46,088 nucleotides of DNA from NCBI RefSeq assembly GCF_001456025.1, contig NZ_LMTZ01000120.1, forward strand, positions 1 through 46,088, read 5' to 3'. Position 1 is the first letter of the stretch. Every line of letters begins with the position of its first letter. Made by a program: the position numbers and the translations under genes. Under the pieces are notes generated by a model, which searched no databases, was not told the origin of the DNA, and saw only the letters and a list, made by a program, of their open reading frames with translations. Source of the stretch: Mastigocoleus testarum BC008 (lineage in GTDB: Bacteria; Cyanobacteriota; Cyanobacteriia; Cyanobacteriales; Nostocaceae). This document shows, piece after piece, positions 16,750 to 25,911 of the stretch.

Positions 16750-19491
16750 TTAGTGACGGCGCGTGCGCTGCTTAATAATAGATAAAGTCTCGGGATCGTT
16801 CTTCCAACCACTGACTAACTCTTCAACTGCTGCACGTCGAACGCCCCAATTTTCGTCACCGGTAGCGCGCTGCTTCAGCCAAATCAGAGTCTCAGGATGA
16901 TCTTTCCAAGCATGAGCGACTTCCTCTAACGCTATGCGTCTGACCTCAGGGTCAGGATCGGTGGTAGCGCAATCTTTCACCCATGTAAAAGTATCTGGAT
17001 GTTCCTTCCAACCGTGGGCTAATTCTTGTATCGCTACACGTTTGAGATCGGTATCACCCAACATGGTAAGTTTTTTCAACCATCTTAAAGTTTCGGGACG
17101 CTCCTTCCAACCACGGGCTAATTCTTGTACTGCTACATGTTGTACGCGATAATCATCAGTGGTAGTAAGCTTTTTCAGCCACCTTAAAGTTTCAGGTTCA
17201 TCTTTCCAAGTATTAGTAATTACTTTAATTGATTGAGTAATAATCTTTCTAATTTTGTTATTATTTTCTTCGGCATGGGGATTGATTAATATCTTATAAA
17301 CACCATAGTCAATTAATTTTTTAAGTTCAGATAATAATTGGTTACCGATAGATATAGTTACCTTGCGATTTCTCACTTCTGCCAAGCATTCAGCAGCCAA
17401 AATCAGATTGACAAAATTCTCTTTTTCTCCACCAGATATTTTCATTAAATATTGAATGATTTGCACCACAAATTTGGCATCAATCATTCCTGCAATTAAG
17501 CGTAAAACTTCGTGCCAAGATTCATCCATCCAGTGTTTACCAAACACCTGTATTTTCAATTTTTCAATACTTAAAGTTTGGGTTTCTTTAAATTGCCAGA
17601 CAAATTCCCAAGCACAGAAATATTCTAAAAATGTCCGATGTACAAAAGCATAATAATCTGCACCTAGGTAACATAGCATAAAATTACGGGTTCTAAGTCT
17701 ATCAATCATTAACTTAGCTGCCGATCTAGGTTTATCAACTTCTATACTTGTTAAATAATCTTTGAGAATCTTTTCTAGATCGCTTTCTTTAATTAAATTA
17801 CCAGCTAAACCCTTATCGCTAGTTTGCATAAAATAAGCAACGGTACGCAACATTGCTTGTTTATCTTTAGAATCAATTGTTTTGGGATCTAATCTTTTAT
17901 CTTCAACTAAAGTACGTTCCACATCCCACTGATGCAAGAGCACCCGAGAAGCTTGATTATAAAGTTCTGCTCTGTCCCTTGGTAATTCTTGATTGCGATT
18001 GAGAATTGCCATCATTGTTAACAATAAGGGATTTCCCGCTAACTCTTGAATTGCTGCTGAGTTATCAATTCCTGAAAGTAATCTTTGTTTTTTTCTAATT
18101 TTATCTACTTCATCATTAAAGGTTAACTCATGCCAACGCTCAATAAAATCTTGAATTTGTTCTGTTTCCAAATCTTGCAGCATGAAGTGTTTAAACTCAG
18201 CATCTTGCAATCTTTGGGGTTTATAACCAATAATCCGAGAAGTAACAATAACCTGCACTTTAGGATAGTCATTTGTGAAGTGATGAATATCGGTAATTAC
18301 ATCTTCTCGTTTACCAGGATCGAAAACCTCATCCAAGCCATCAAACATTACTAAGACGTTACCTTCTTGTAGCTGTGTTTGTAATTGATGTTGATTGAGG
18401 TGATGTACCACACCGCTACATTTATGGAAAAATTCAAGGAAGTTATTACACTCCCTATCATCCCTTCGGCGCATATAAATGCGTAATTCAACTAATAGTG
18501 GGATTGGTTGTTCAATTAAATTACTTAAAGGTGATTCAGCCCAACTTAATGCTAAGTATTGCAAAAAAGTAGATTTGCCAGAACCTGGATCGCCTAAAAT
18601 AACTATAAACTTATTATTTTGTTTATTATTAGTTATTTCTAAAATGGAACGTATAGGTTGTTCAAAATATTTTTTCTTATAATGTTCTAAATCTTTTTCT
18701 TCAATTCCTGATTCTGCTTGCTGATTTTCTTGCAGTCTTCTCAAATGCTCTTTAGGAATTTCGTGCAACTGCGGTAAGATTGAATGTATTTCCCTAACAT
18801 TCTGCACAATAAACATTTGCCATAACTTTAATTCGTTATAGGCATAACCGCTAGTATCTAGACTTTCTAATTTTAATTTTTTGTATCGCTTTCTGATTCC
18901 TCCTTGATATCGCTGCAAATCGAAATCAGGAATTATTCCAGTAGTTTCTTTTGTATATTTATTAATGGATTCGATATTTTTCGAGTCAAGGATTTCCCTG
19001 AGTTTATCTGAATCTCTGATGATATTTTTTACTTTTTTGAAATAGGGTTTAGCAATTCGTTTCCATTCAAAATCCTCTGGTAATTCTGGTAACTCTAGCT
19101 CATACCATTTTCTTTCTAATTTCTTGGTATCCAAGGTTTTCCGTTCATACTCAAAAGCACTTCCTAAAATCTCTTTAACATCGCGATCGCAAATAAATAT
19201 CTTAAATGGTTGGATAAACTGCTGCAATTCTTTATCTTCAACTTCTGCGTATTCCAACTCCTGTTGTACTAGTGACAAAAATGCATTTAAAGCTTTACCA
19301 GCAGCAATATCTATATCTTTTCTGTGTAAAAAATCAAGGGGATTCGTCGAGAGATTTTTAAATAAGTCTTTAGCCCAATCCTTAGCTGCATTCTTTGCAA
19401 TATTTCCCAACTCTTTTGCTAAATCTTCCAAAATAGGCTTAAAAACAAAGCCCGCAGTCTGAGTGACTCCCCAAAGTAGTAACAAATCCAT
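16750..19491 (-). CDS. NACHT-domain NTPase with C-terminal 33-residue HEAT-like tandem repeats
   Basis: The 913-residue protein starts with a helical domain (MDLLLLWGVTQTAGFVFKPI), as in many cyanobacterial NACHT proteins. The NACHT ATPase follows, with Walker A LGDPGSGKST from residue 299, Walker B VLVMFDGLDEVF near 380 and a sensor segment VIVTSRIIGYKP. The winged-helix/helical region includes YYAFVHRTFLEYFCAWEF. Residues 762-913 contain about five tandem 33-34-residue repeats with the core WKxxPETLxWLKxxT and an RRxAxxELAxG helix. Bacterial NACHT proteins include antiphage NLR-like sensors (bNACHT), where C-terminal repeats recognise ligands. That makes defence or regulated cell death a reasonable hypothesis, not a demonstrated function. 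No partner effector gene is adjacent. Confidence 0.9.
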   Translation of the reverse strand: MDLLLLWGVTQTAGFVFKPILEDLAKELGNIAKNAAKDWAKDLFKNLSTNPLDFLHRKDIDIAAGKALNAFLSLVQQELEYAEVEDKELQQFIQPFKIFICDRDVKEILGSAFEYERKTLDTKKLERKWYELELPELPEDFEWKRIAKPYFKKVKNIIRDSDKLREILDSKNIESINKYTKETTGIIPDFDLQRYQGGIRKRYKKLKLESLDTSGYAYNELKLWQMFIVQNVREIHSILPQLHEIPKEHLRRLQENQQAESGIEEKDLEHYKKKYFEQPIRSILEITNNKQNNKFIVILGDPGSGKSTFLQYLALSWAESPLSNLIEQPIPLLVELRIYMRRRDDRECNNFLEFFHKCSGVVHHLNQHQLQTQLQEGNVLVMFDGLDEVFDPGKREDVITDIHHFTNDYPKVQVIVTSRIIGYKPQRLQDAEFKHFMLQDLETEQIQDFIERWHELTFNDEVDKIRKKQRLLSGIDNSAAIQELAGNPLLLTMMAILNRNQELPRDRAELYNQASRVLLHQWDVERTLVEDKRLDPKTIDSKDKQAMLRTVAYFMQTSDKGLAGNLIKESDLEKILKDYLTSIEVDKPRSAAKLMIDRLRTRNFMLCYLGADYYAFVHRTFLEYFCAWEFVWQFKETQTLSIEKLKIQVFGKHWMDESWHEVLRLIAGMIDAKFVVQIIQYLMKISGGEKENFVNLILAAECLAEVRNRKVTISIGNQLLSELKKLIDYGVYKILINPHAEENNNKIRKIITQSIKVITNTWKDEPETLRWLKKLTTTDDYRVQHVAVQELARGWKERPETLRWLKKLTMLGDTDLKRVAIQELAHGWKEHPDTFTWVKDCATTDPDPEVRRIALEEVAHAWKDHPETLIWLKQRATGDENWGVRRAAVEELVSGWKNDPETLSIIKQRTRRH
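16753..17208 (-). repeat. In-gene tandem repeats of 99-102 bp
   Basis: About 4.5 copies of a 99-102 bp unit encode the repeats at the C-terminus of the NACHT protein. The units remain recognisably similar in DNA, suggesting expansion by recent duplication. Confidence 0.75.
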
Positions 19492-19613
19492 AATTATAAT
19501 TAAACTTGTTAACTGTTAATTATGAGTATAGTTGTAAATTTTGTAGTCAAATATAACATCGACTATAAAATTTATTTGTGAGGAGTAATCCTCATTGGGG
19601 GAACTACAACCAC

Positions 19614-19838
19614 GCCACATGCTACAACGGGGGGAACCCCCGCAACGCAGTGGCTCCCGCCACATGCTACAACGGGGGGAACCCCCGCAACGCAGTGGCT
19701 CCCGCCACATGCTACAACGGGGGGAACCCCCGCAACGCAGTGGCTCCCGCCACATGCTACAACGGGGGGAACCCCCGCAACGCAGTGGCTCCCGCCACAT
19801 GCTACAACGGGGGGAACCCCCGCAACGCAGTGGCTCCC
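19614..19838. repeat. Five perfect 45 bp tandem repeats with paired hairpins
   Basis: Five apparently identical 45 bp units start at 19614, 19659, 19704, 19749 and 19794. Each unit can form CGGGGG-GAA-CCCCCG and, across the unit junction, GTGGC-TCCC-GCCAC. The period is divisible by three, so all the long frames crossing it on both strands are artefacts. There are no unique spacers, so it is not CRISPR. It abuts the 3' end of the broken tnpB. Confidence 0.95.
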
Positions 19839-20999
19839 CTGTATTCCCTCAGAAAAAGCATTGGGAACTACTTTTCTTATGATATTTCCACTTCCATTAC
19901 AATCAGCATTTATCAAGATTCCTTCTAGACTACGAAATAATCCGCGTTTAACTCTTTTACCTTTATAATTTAGTTATTTAGATAAAGGTTCTTCGTCAAT
20001 AAATGAACATTTGGAAGTGTAACTTTCCTCTGTAATAATTACTTTGATTCCGATTAGTTTTGCTTTATACTTAAGCATTGAAATAAATCGGTCAAAAGGA
20101 ATTGATACGAAGTTCTGATTGTTGCGTTTACCAAGACCGATTGATTGTTTCCACTTATCGTTATGACCAATTATCAGTGTCCCAATTTGGTTTGCTGCCA
20201 GATAATCAATGATTAAACGACTTGACTTATGGAGATAATCATAAATCTTGAAATTTCTTTTACGAGTCAGATTTTGGATTTGGTGAGATGTTTTGTGTTT
20301 ACTCGGTAATAGAGATTGTAACTTACTACGTATTTTATGATAGTAAGCATTGATTTTATTTAATGGTTTACCATTTACTAATATTGGTTTAAAGCCTTTG
20401 ATATTAGATGTTACAGCTGCCAGGTTATTTAATCCGATATCAATCCCGGCGATACCATCGCTTGTATGAATTTGTGGCTCTTCCAAACGTTTATAAACAA
20501 CTTCAAATACGTAATAACTTCCTTTAGGAACTAATCTTACTTGACGAATTTGATTTACATTCGTAGGAATAACAATGTTAGTCTTGGAGGGCTTTATCTG
20601 GGAATGTTTTAGATATTTCTTACTGATTGCTTGGATGGTATAAATACAAGGAAAGCGCCCATTTGTTTTATGAAGATAAGATGGAATACGTGGAGAACAG
20701 AAGAATTTTTCTGGTTCTTCCTTATATGAAGCTAAAGAGCTAAAAAATCCTTGCCATGCTTCATGTAATCGCATCAATATCTGCTGTGCAACTTTTGCTG
20801 GTAAAGCTTTATAATCAGCACTACCCTGACAGAGTTTCTCCATTGCATTATAGTTGAGATATTTTCCCTCAAAAATAAAGCTCTGCCTGATTAAATAATT
20901 GGCGTAATTATAAAGATTTTTTGCCAAAAAGCACAAATTATCTATCTCCTTAAAATAGGAATTATGTTTTTTGATTACGTGCTTTTCAACCAGAAGCAT
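19839..20999 (-). pseudogene. tnpB: tnpB (IS200/IS605-type RNA-guided nuclease) broken by one in-frame stop
   Basis: The first 341 codons encode a TnpB/OrfB protein with an N-terminal helical domain and a RuvC fold. Asp187 (GIDIGLNN) and Glu324/325 (ITEESYTSKCSFIDEE) are catalytic. A TAA at 19974-19976 interrupts it, yet the same frame continues after the stop (YKGKRVKRGLFRS) to the third catalytic residue Asp366 (INADCNGSGNI) and a normal TnpB ending (VVPNAFSEGIQG). This is a single nonsense mutation, not a deletion. The zinc-ribbon cysteines common in TnpB are absent; this is the shorter TSKCSF variant. Codons at the end run straight into the 45 bp repeat array. No tnpA is present. Unless the stop is read through, the nuclease lacks one catalytic Asp. 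Confidence 0.88.
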
Positions 21000-21335
21000 T
21001 TTTATTCAACAACATAGGTATTTGTATGAGGATATTATCATTTTTAGCCAATCAGTCAAAAATCATGTGATAAATGTCTATATTTGGTTATATCTACGTT
21101 AAAATTGTGCGATACATAATATGGTGAATGATACTTAATAGTTAATGATACATCTCTAATTAATTATCTCAACAGATACCATGAGGTTAATTAACAGAAA
21201 TGGCAGATAATCTCTCTATCTCAATTAAAATCTTAGGTATTCTCTATTCAGAAAAACCTGTTCACATCAATTTGTTTATCGTCAAAGACTTAAAATATGA
21301 AGTTTGATGAACTAGATCGCAAGAAGACTTGATTT
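21000..21335. other. Divergent intergenic region between tnpB and the P-loop kinase gene
   Basis: This AT-rich stretch may contain the left end of the tnpB element. A 35-codon ORF at 21200-21307 (MADNLSISIKILGILYSEK...) has no recognisable similarity and is not called. Nothing else is clear. Confidence 0.4.
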
Positions 21336-21773
21336 ATGGAAGCAATTATTTTTATTGGAATCCAAGGTGCGGGGAAATCTACTTTTTATCGCGATCGCTT
21401 TTTAGATACCCACATCCGGATCAATCTTGATATGCTCAAGACCAGACACCGAGAAAAAATCATCTTTCAAGCTTGTTTGGAAGCTAAGCAACGTTTTGTC
21501 ATAGATAACACAAATCCAACGGTAGAAGATAGAAGTCGTTATATTATTTCAGCAAAAGCAAAAAAAATTCAGGTTATAGCTTATTATTTTCAGTCAAAAT
21601 TAGAAGACTGTAAACAACGCAACAGTCAACGTTCTAAGAAAAAATCAGTTCCTTTACCTGGACTATTAGCAACTTATAAACAACTAGTTGTACCGAGTAT
21701 AGAAGAGGGATTTGATGTAATTTACTCAGTGAAAACTAATCTCAACTATTCATTCACTGTTGAAAAAATTTAA
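21336..21773 (+). CDS. Small P-loop kinase, polynucleotide-kinase/zeta-toxin-like
   Basis: The 145-residue single-domain ATPase has Walker A GIQGAGKST at residues 8-16 and a DNTNPT motif near residue 58. That motif is typical of the AAA_33/PNK-like family, which phosphorylates nucleic acid ends or small molecules. Lid-type residues follow (CKQRNSQRSKKKSVP). Family members range from polynucleotide kinases to zeta-like toxins, and no antitoxin-like gene is adjacent. The frame contains a HIP1 octamer. It is probably an intact housekeeping-like small kinase with unknown substrate. Two strong inverted repeats follow it at 21807-21890. Confidence 0.8.
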   Translation: MEAIIFIGIQGAGKSTFYRDRFLDTHIRINLDMLKTRHREKIIFQACLEAKQRFVIDNTNPTVEDRSRYIISAKAKKIQVIAYYFQSKLEDCKQRNSQRSKKKSVPLPGLLATYKQLVVPSIEEGFDVIYSVKTNLNYSFTVEKI

Positions 21774-21806
21774 TCAATTTTATAAAAAATAATTCATAAA
21801 CAAAAC

Positions 21807-21890
21807 AGGAGGATTTGCTTAAACTTTATAGTTACAAGCATTTCCTCCTCATTTGACTCGTTTATACAATTAGCGACTAAACAAGTCAAA
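21807..21890. terminator. Tandem stem-loops between convergent genes
   Basis: The first structure at 21807-21849 pairs AGGAGGA-TT-TGCTT with AAGCA-TT-TCCTCCT around a 15 nt loop. The second at 21852-21890 pairs TTTGACT-C-GTTTA with TAAAC-A-AGTCAAA around a 13 nt loop. Together they separate the kinase gene from the convergent peptide gene. A terminator role is likely, but a small RNA or a mobile-element end is possible. Confidence 0.6.
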
Positions 21891-21988
21891 TTGATATTCA
21901 TTAGGCTTACAAGAGCCTTCAACAAATATTTAGCGTACTTAGTTTGATGTCCAACAATAAGGCTTAGTGAAAATAGTATTAGATATTA

Positions 21989-22216
21989 TCACTTAGAAGC
22001 AAGGATACCACTCTGGGGATAATAGTAATTATTTTCAGTCACATTTAATTCGATTTTAATTCCTGTGAAGTCCTGTCCATTGCTTTTATTGAAAAATTCA
22101 TCATTTGCTTCAACAAACTCATCAAAATTAAATGAAAGACCACCAGAAATAGTTGCTTGTTTTTCTGAATTTAATTCTTCAGAAATTAAATTATCGAATT
22201 GATTTAGGTTAGACAT
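21989..22216 (-). CDS. Orphan double-glycine-leader peptide (RiPP/bacteriocin-like precursor)
   Basis: A 75-residue peptide. Its N-terminus (LISEELNSEKQATISGG) matches the helical double-glycine leader cleaved by C39-peptidase ABC exporters, with a cut after Gly26. The predicted 49-residue core (LSFNFDEFVEAND...) is acidic and aromatic-rich and has no cysteine, so it is not a lanthipeptide with thioether rings or a disulfide bacteriocin. A GAGGA ribosome binding site precedes the ATG. No modification enzyme, immunity gene or peptidase/ABC exporter is nearby, so processing would rely on a distant transporter. Such orphan precursors are common in filamentous cyanobacteria. Product activity is unknown. 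Confidence 0.72.
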   Translation of the reverse strand: MSNLNQFDNLISEELNSEKQATISGGLSFNFDEFVEANDEFFNKSNGQDFTGIKIELNVTENNYYYPQSGILASK

Positions 22217-23071
22217 TGAATTAAATCCTCACAACACTGAAATATTAGTTGCTAAATGACAAGAAGCTTTGCTTATTTCCTGTCTACAATCAATAATGTA
22301 AATAATTATGGTGACAAAAATGAAATAAAAAAGTTACATTTATGGCACTTTTCCTTCGTCAAAAAATAATATATTTTTTCCTATTCTTGATGAATAAAAG
22401 TTTAATGAGGTGATAGAATTTGAGACTTTATATAGAAAGTTATTAGTGATTCCAACATATTGCATCAACGGGATTGATACTTGTGATAGCTTTACACTAA
22501 ACAATTTTTATTGATTTAGCAATAGATGAAAGAATAATTGGCGTGATAAATTTACATGGTTATCTACTACTGTCAGACGCAAACAGAAAAATAGGAATGA
22601 TGCAATATTTTGCCAGTAGTATTAAGTGCTGCTACTTAATCAATAATAACAAGTAAATCATGACAGCAAGCTACTGCATAGTATTTATGGAGTTTGGATA
22701 CAATAACTTAATTATTACTATTGATTTATTGTTGTATTGATTTTTATCATTGATTGGGTGTGAGAATCTTAGTAAATCAATTAAGTATGAAATAAGATTA
22801 AGTATACACTTTTTACATATGAATAAAAATATTCACTTAACTAAAAAAATATTGTTTACCAAAAAAACTTGATAAATTGAATATTATGTATGGATAATTT
22901 AAATAGATTTATTACATCACTGCTCTAAGAAATGGAAATGAATACTAGCTGTAAGGTATCATTACTATTTACAAAAAAATATGCGCCATCTCTAATTTAT
23001 AACTGTAGTAGGATGACGACGCAAGTGTGAAGTTTATGAGATGTACTTCAATAGTTTAAATTTCGAGGCTT
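22217..23071. other. Long AT-rich intergenic region
   Basis: About 850 bp upstream of the double-glycine peptide gene contain no convincing ORF, RNA gene or strong inverted repeat. It must hold the peptide gene promoter near 22217-22350. The length suggests lost or degenerate sequence. Confidence 0.5.
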
Positions 23072-23153
23072 AGATCTCAAGAATTAGATCTCAAGAATTA
23101 GATTTCAAGAATTAGATCTCAAGAATTAGATCTCAAGAATTAGATCTCAAGAT
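23072..23153. repeat. 14 bp tandem repeat abutting glcF
   Basis: Nearly six copies of AGATCTCAAGAATT, one with a C-to-T change, run from 23072 up to the stop codon of glcF. Each unit contains a BglII-like AGATCT palindrome. There are no spacers. Confidence 0.92.
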
Positions 23154-24536
23154 TCAATCTCTCAGTTTAACGCCCCTAATTGCATAATCTAATAATTCCA
23201 TTGGATGCATAATCTTAATATCTTTCCCTTCGGATTTTAGATGTTTACTAATTTGCAAACTGCAACCAGGATTTGCAGAAGTTATCAAATCCGCACCGGT
23301 GTTAATTAAATTCTGTGCTTTTTGTTTGCCCAATTCATCTGCCACTTCAGGCTGTAACATATTATAAACTCCTGCACTACCGCAGCATAAAGCAGCATCT
23401 ATGGGTTCGCGTAACTTGACTCCAGGAATTTTCCGTAATAGTTGACGGGGTTGGACGCTAATTTTTTGACCATGTAATAAATGACAAGCATCTTGATAAA
23501 CCATCGTTAGTGGTTCATCCGTTAATGGGGATAATTTCGCTGTTACACCAACATTAATTAAAAATTCATTCGCATCTTTGACCTTAGCAGCAAATTTTTT
23601 AGCTTTTTCCCGGTACTCAGGGTCGTCAGCTAAGATGTGACCATATTCTTTTAAAGTATGACCACAACCAGCTGCATTAATGACGATAAAATCTACTTCT
23701 GTATTTTCAAAGCTATCAATCATGCGTCTTGCTAAAGCCTTAGCTTGTTCGGTTTGTCCCTGATGCTCGGGAAGCGCAGCACAACAACCTTGGGTTTTAG
23801 GAATCACCACTTCGCAACCATTCGCTGTCAATACCCTAACAGTTGCTTCATTTACAGGAGAGAAAAATAATCTTTGTACGCACCCCAAAATCACTCCGAC
23901 TCGATAACGCTTTTTCCCTTGTGCAGGAACAATTGTAGGAAAATCATCTTGAAACGATTGTAGGGTAATTTGAGGCAAAATCGATTCCATTGCAGCTATA
24001 CGAGGAGATATGCGCTGTAACAAACCAGTAGCGCGTAACAGCTTTTGTAATCCTAGTTTTTGATAAATAAAGAGTGGAATCAGTAAAAATCGTAAAATTT
24101 TGGGGTAAGGAAACAGAGAAAATATTAATTTGCGGAATAGTCGCTCGGGTAAACTACGGGGATAATTACGCTCAACCTGATGACGAGTTGCAGAAATTAA
24201 TTTGTCGTATTCTACCCCTGAAGGACAAGTAGTAACACAAGCTAAACATCCCAAACAACTATCAAAATGTTCTGTAGTAGCAGTATTTAAAGCAATTTCA
24301 CCTTCATTAATTGCATCCATCAGATAAATTCTTCCCCTGGGAGAATCCATCTCTTTCCCAATGACTCTGTAGCTGGGACAAGTTGAAAGACAAAAACCAC
24401 AATGAACGCAACTATCAATTAGTTTTGGGTCCGGTGGACGATTATTATCAAATCCTTTTAAATTTTTTATACTAGCCGTTTCACTATTTTTAAGATGATT
24501 ACTAGTATTATTCGTATTGTTATCTGAAACTTGCAT
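23154..24536 (-). CDS. glcF: Glycolate oxidase/dehydrogenase iron-sulfur subunit GlcF
   Basis: The 460-residue protein transfers electrons from glycolate oxidation in photorespiration. Two 4Fe-4S motifs are visible: CVHCGFCLSTCPSY near residues 42-55 and CLGCLACVTTCPSG near 91-104. Two CCG-type cysteine-rich domains follow (TQGCCAALPEHQG, CGHTLKEYGH, AALCCGSAGVYN). It lies 79 bp downstream of the glcE-like gene on the same strand, consistent with a glcEF operon. The catalytic GlcD subunit is not in this window. Photorespiratory glycolate oxidation is the expected role, since cyanobacteria produce glycolate by RuBisCO oxygenation. The gene is intact. Confidence 0.93.
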   Translation of the reverse strand: MQVSDNNTNNTSNHLKNSETASIKNLKGFDNNRPPDPKLIDSCVHCGFCLSTCPSYRVIGKEMDSPRGRIYLMDAINEGEIALNTATTEHFDSCLGCLACVTTCPSGVEYDKLISATRHQVERNYPRSLPERLFRKLIFSLFPYPKILRFLLIPLFIYQKLGLQKLLRATGLLQRISPRIAAMESILPQITLQSFQDDFPTIVPAQGKKRYRVGVILGCVQRLFFSPVNEATVRVLTANGCEVVIPKTQGCCAALPEHQGQTEQAKALARRMIDSFENTEVDFIVINAAGCGHTLKEYGHILADDPEYREKAKKFAAKVKDANEFLINVGVTAKLSPLTDEPLTMVYQDACHLLHGQKISVQPRQLLRKIPGVKLREPIDAALCCGSAGVYNMLQPEVADELGKQKAQNLINTGADLITSANPGCSLQISKHLKSEGKDIKIMHPMELLDYAIRGVKLRD

Positions 24537-24615
24537 CTCTAATTACCAACCCCCTAAATTACCTGTCCCTGCGTGATTTATGATTTATTATTTGTAGTTT
24601 TGCAATCCCTATGTT

Positions 24616-25911
24616 TTAAATAAATCGACCAGGATTGAGAATATTCTTTGGATCGAATTGCTTTTTTATACCTTGCATTAATTCCAAAGCATTGCCGTTA
24701 TATCCCCATACGTCAATTTTACTTTTAACTAATACAGGTGCCATTAAAACTGACAAAAAACCACTGTTGCTTTGACAAAGATTTCGCATTTTTAGTATTT
24801 CCCCTTCATGCTCGAATCGGGCTACACCCAAACCACTGCTGTTATGAATTAAAACTCTACCCACACTATTTAATATTTTCATTGCTGCAGAGGGTAGTAT
24901 TCCTATTTTGCAAACAATTGGGGCATCTGTGCTAGTAAAATAGATTTGTTCTTGCAATCTCTTCCATAAGTCGCTTTCTTCAGAACCAGAAAACTTTGTT
25001 CCTTCTAAACCCAATTTTTTCCCAACTTCTAATAGTCTATTTGATTGCTCACTAACACTTTCAGGTATATTTTGAAAACGAACAATTAATCCCAAATTAC
25101 TACCTAAATTTAAATCAGATACAAGTTGAGTAGACAGTAAATCAGCTTGAGTTGGGGTTAAAGCGGAGGCTCGAAGTGTTGTCGCTGCGGTGGATACTCC
25201 ATCTGCATCTCCCGTTAGAAGTACCGTTTCTGATGCTTGTTGTGTAGGATAAACTCGAAAAGTTACCTGAGTAATGACACCTAAACTCCCATAGGAACCA
25301 GTAAATAACTTCATTAGGTCGTATCCGGCAACATTTTTTACCACTCTACCGCCAGCACGAGCTATTTCTCCATCAGCACGCACAAAACTAATACCGAGTA
25401 ACTGATCGCGGACGCTACCATAACGTTGTCTAAAGGAACCAGTATTAGCTGTTGCAACAATTCCCCCAATTGTCGCATCTTGGGGTATAGCAGGATCGAG
25501 AGCAAGGAACTGATTTGCTGTTGTTAATATTGATTGCAGTTCGCAAAATTTCATTCCAGCTTCAACAGTAACGGTTAAATCTCCCACAGCATGGTCAATG
25601 AGTTTGTTGATGCGTTCAGTACTAACTACAATATCTACAGCTTCAACTAAATCGCCCCAGCTAATTTTACTACTACTTCCACAAACTAAAACTCGCCAAT
25701 CTTGACGATAAGCTTCAGCAATCACTTTAGCTAATTGTTCTTGAGTGTGGGGATATACAACCCAATTGGGAGGAGTGGAAGATGCAATTCCTTTCTCTAT
25801 TTTCTTTTGCTGCTCAACTTCCAAGATTTCCCACGGTTTTACGGTATCTTTCTCACCTATAATCTCAATTAAGTGGGAAGACACCGAGTCCACACATTTA
25901 TCACTAGACAT
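24616..25911 (-). CDS. glcE: FAD-binding glycolate oxidase subunit GlcE-like
   Basis: The 431-residue protein belongs to the FAD-linked oxidase (PCMH/VAO) superfamily. The FAD-binding segments are VYPHTQEQLAKVIAEA, VCGSSSKISWGD and IGGIVATANTGSFRQRYG, and the conserved GGRVVKNVAGYDLMKLFTG lies near residues 186-205. It ends in QFDPKNILNPGRF, the usual C-terminus of GlcD/GlcE proteins. It is shorter than GlcD and matches the GlcE group. GlcE is the upstream partner of glcF and contributes to the glycolate dehydrogenase complex. The ORF is intact, and its promoter must lie in the 25912-26450 gap. Confidence 0.92.
   Translation of the reverse strand: MSSDKCVDSVSSHLIEIIGEKDTVKPWEILEVEQQKKIEKGIASSTPPNWVVYPHTQEQLAKVIAEAYRQDWRVLVCGSSSKISWGDLVEAVDIVVSTERINKLIDHAVGDLTVTVEAGMKFCELQSILTTANQFLALDPAIPQDATIGGIVATANTGSFRQRYGSVRDQLLGISFVRADGEIARAGGRVVKNVAGYDLMKLFTGSYGSLGVITQVTFRVYPTQQASETVLLTGDADGVSTAATTLRASALTPTQADLLSTQLVSDLNLGSNLGLIVRFQNIPESVSEQSNRLLEVGKKLGLEGTKFSGSEESDLWKRLQEQIYFTSTDAPIVCKIGILPSAAMKILNSVGRVLIHNSSGLGVARFEHEGEILKMRNLCQSNSGFLSVLMAPVLVKSKIDVWGYNGNALELMQGIKKQFDPKNILNPGRFI

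Noticed and set aside
19614..19838. Possible CRISPR array
   Set aside because: The units are contiguous with no unique spacers and no cas genes are nearby.
19516..19928. Several long open frames on both strands with repeated peptides
   Set aside because: They are produced by the 45 bp tandem repeat, whose period is a multiple of three; none has a ribosome binding site or non-repeat body, except the tnpB tail already described.
21200..21307. 35-codon frame upstream of the P-loop kinase as an antitoxin
   Set aside because: No antitoxin-like motif, no conservation evidence and no strong ribosome binding site.
23072..23153. Possible CRISPR or protein-coding repeat
   Set aside because: The 14 bp units are head-to-tail without spacers and no continuous reading frame fits.
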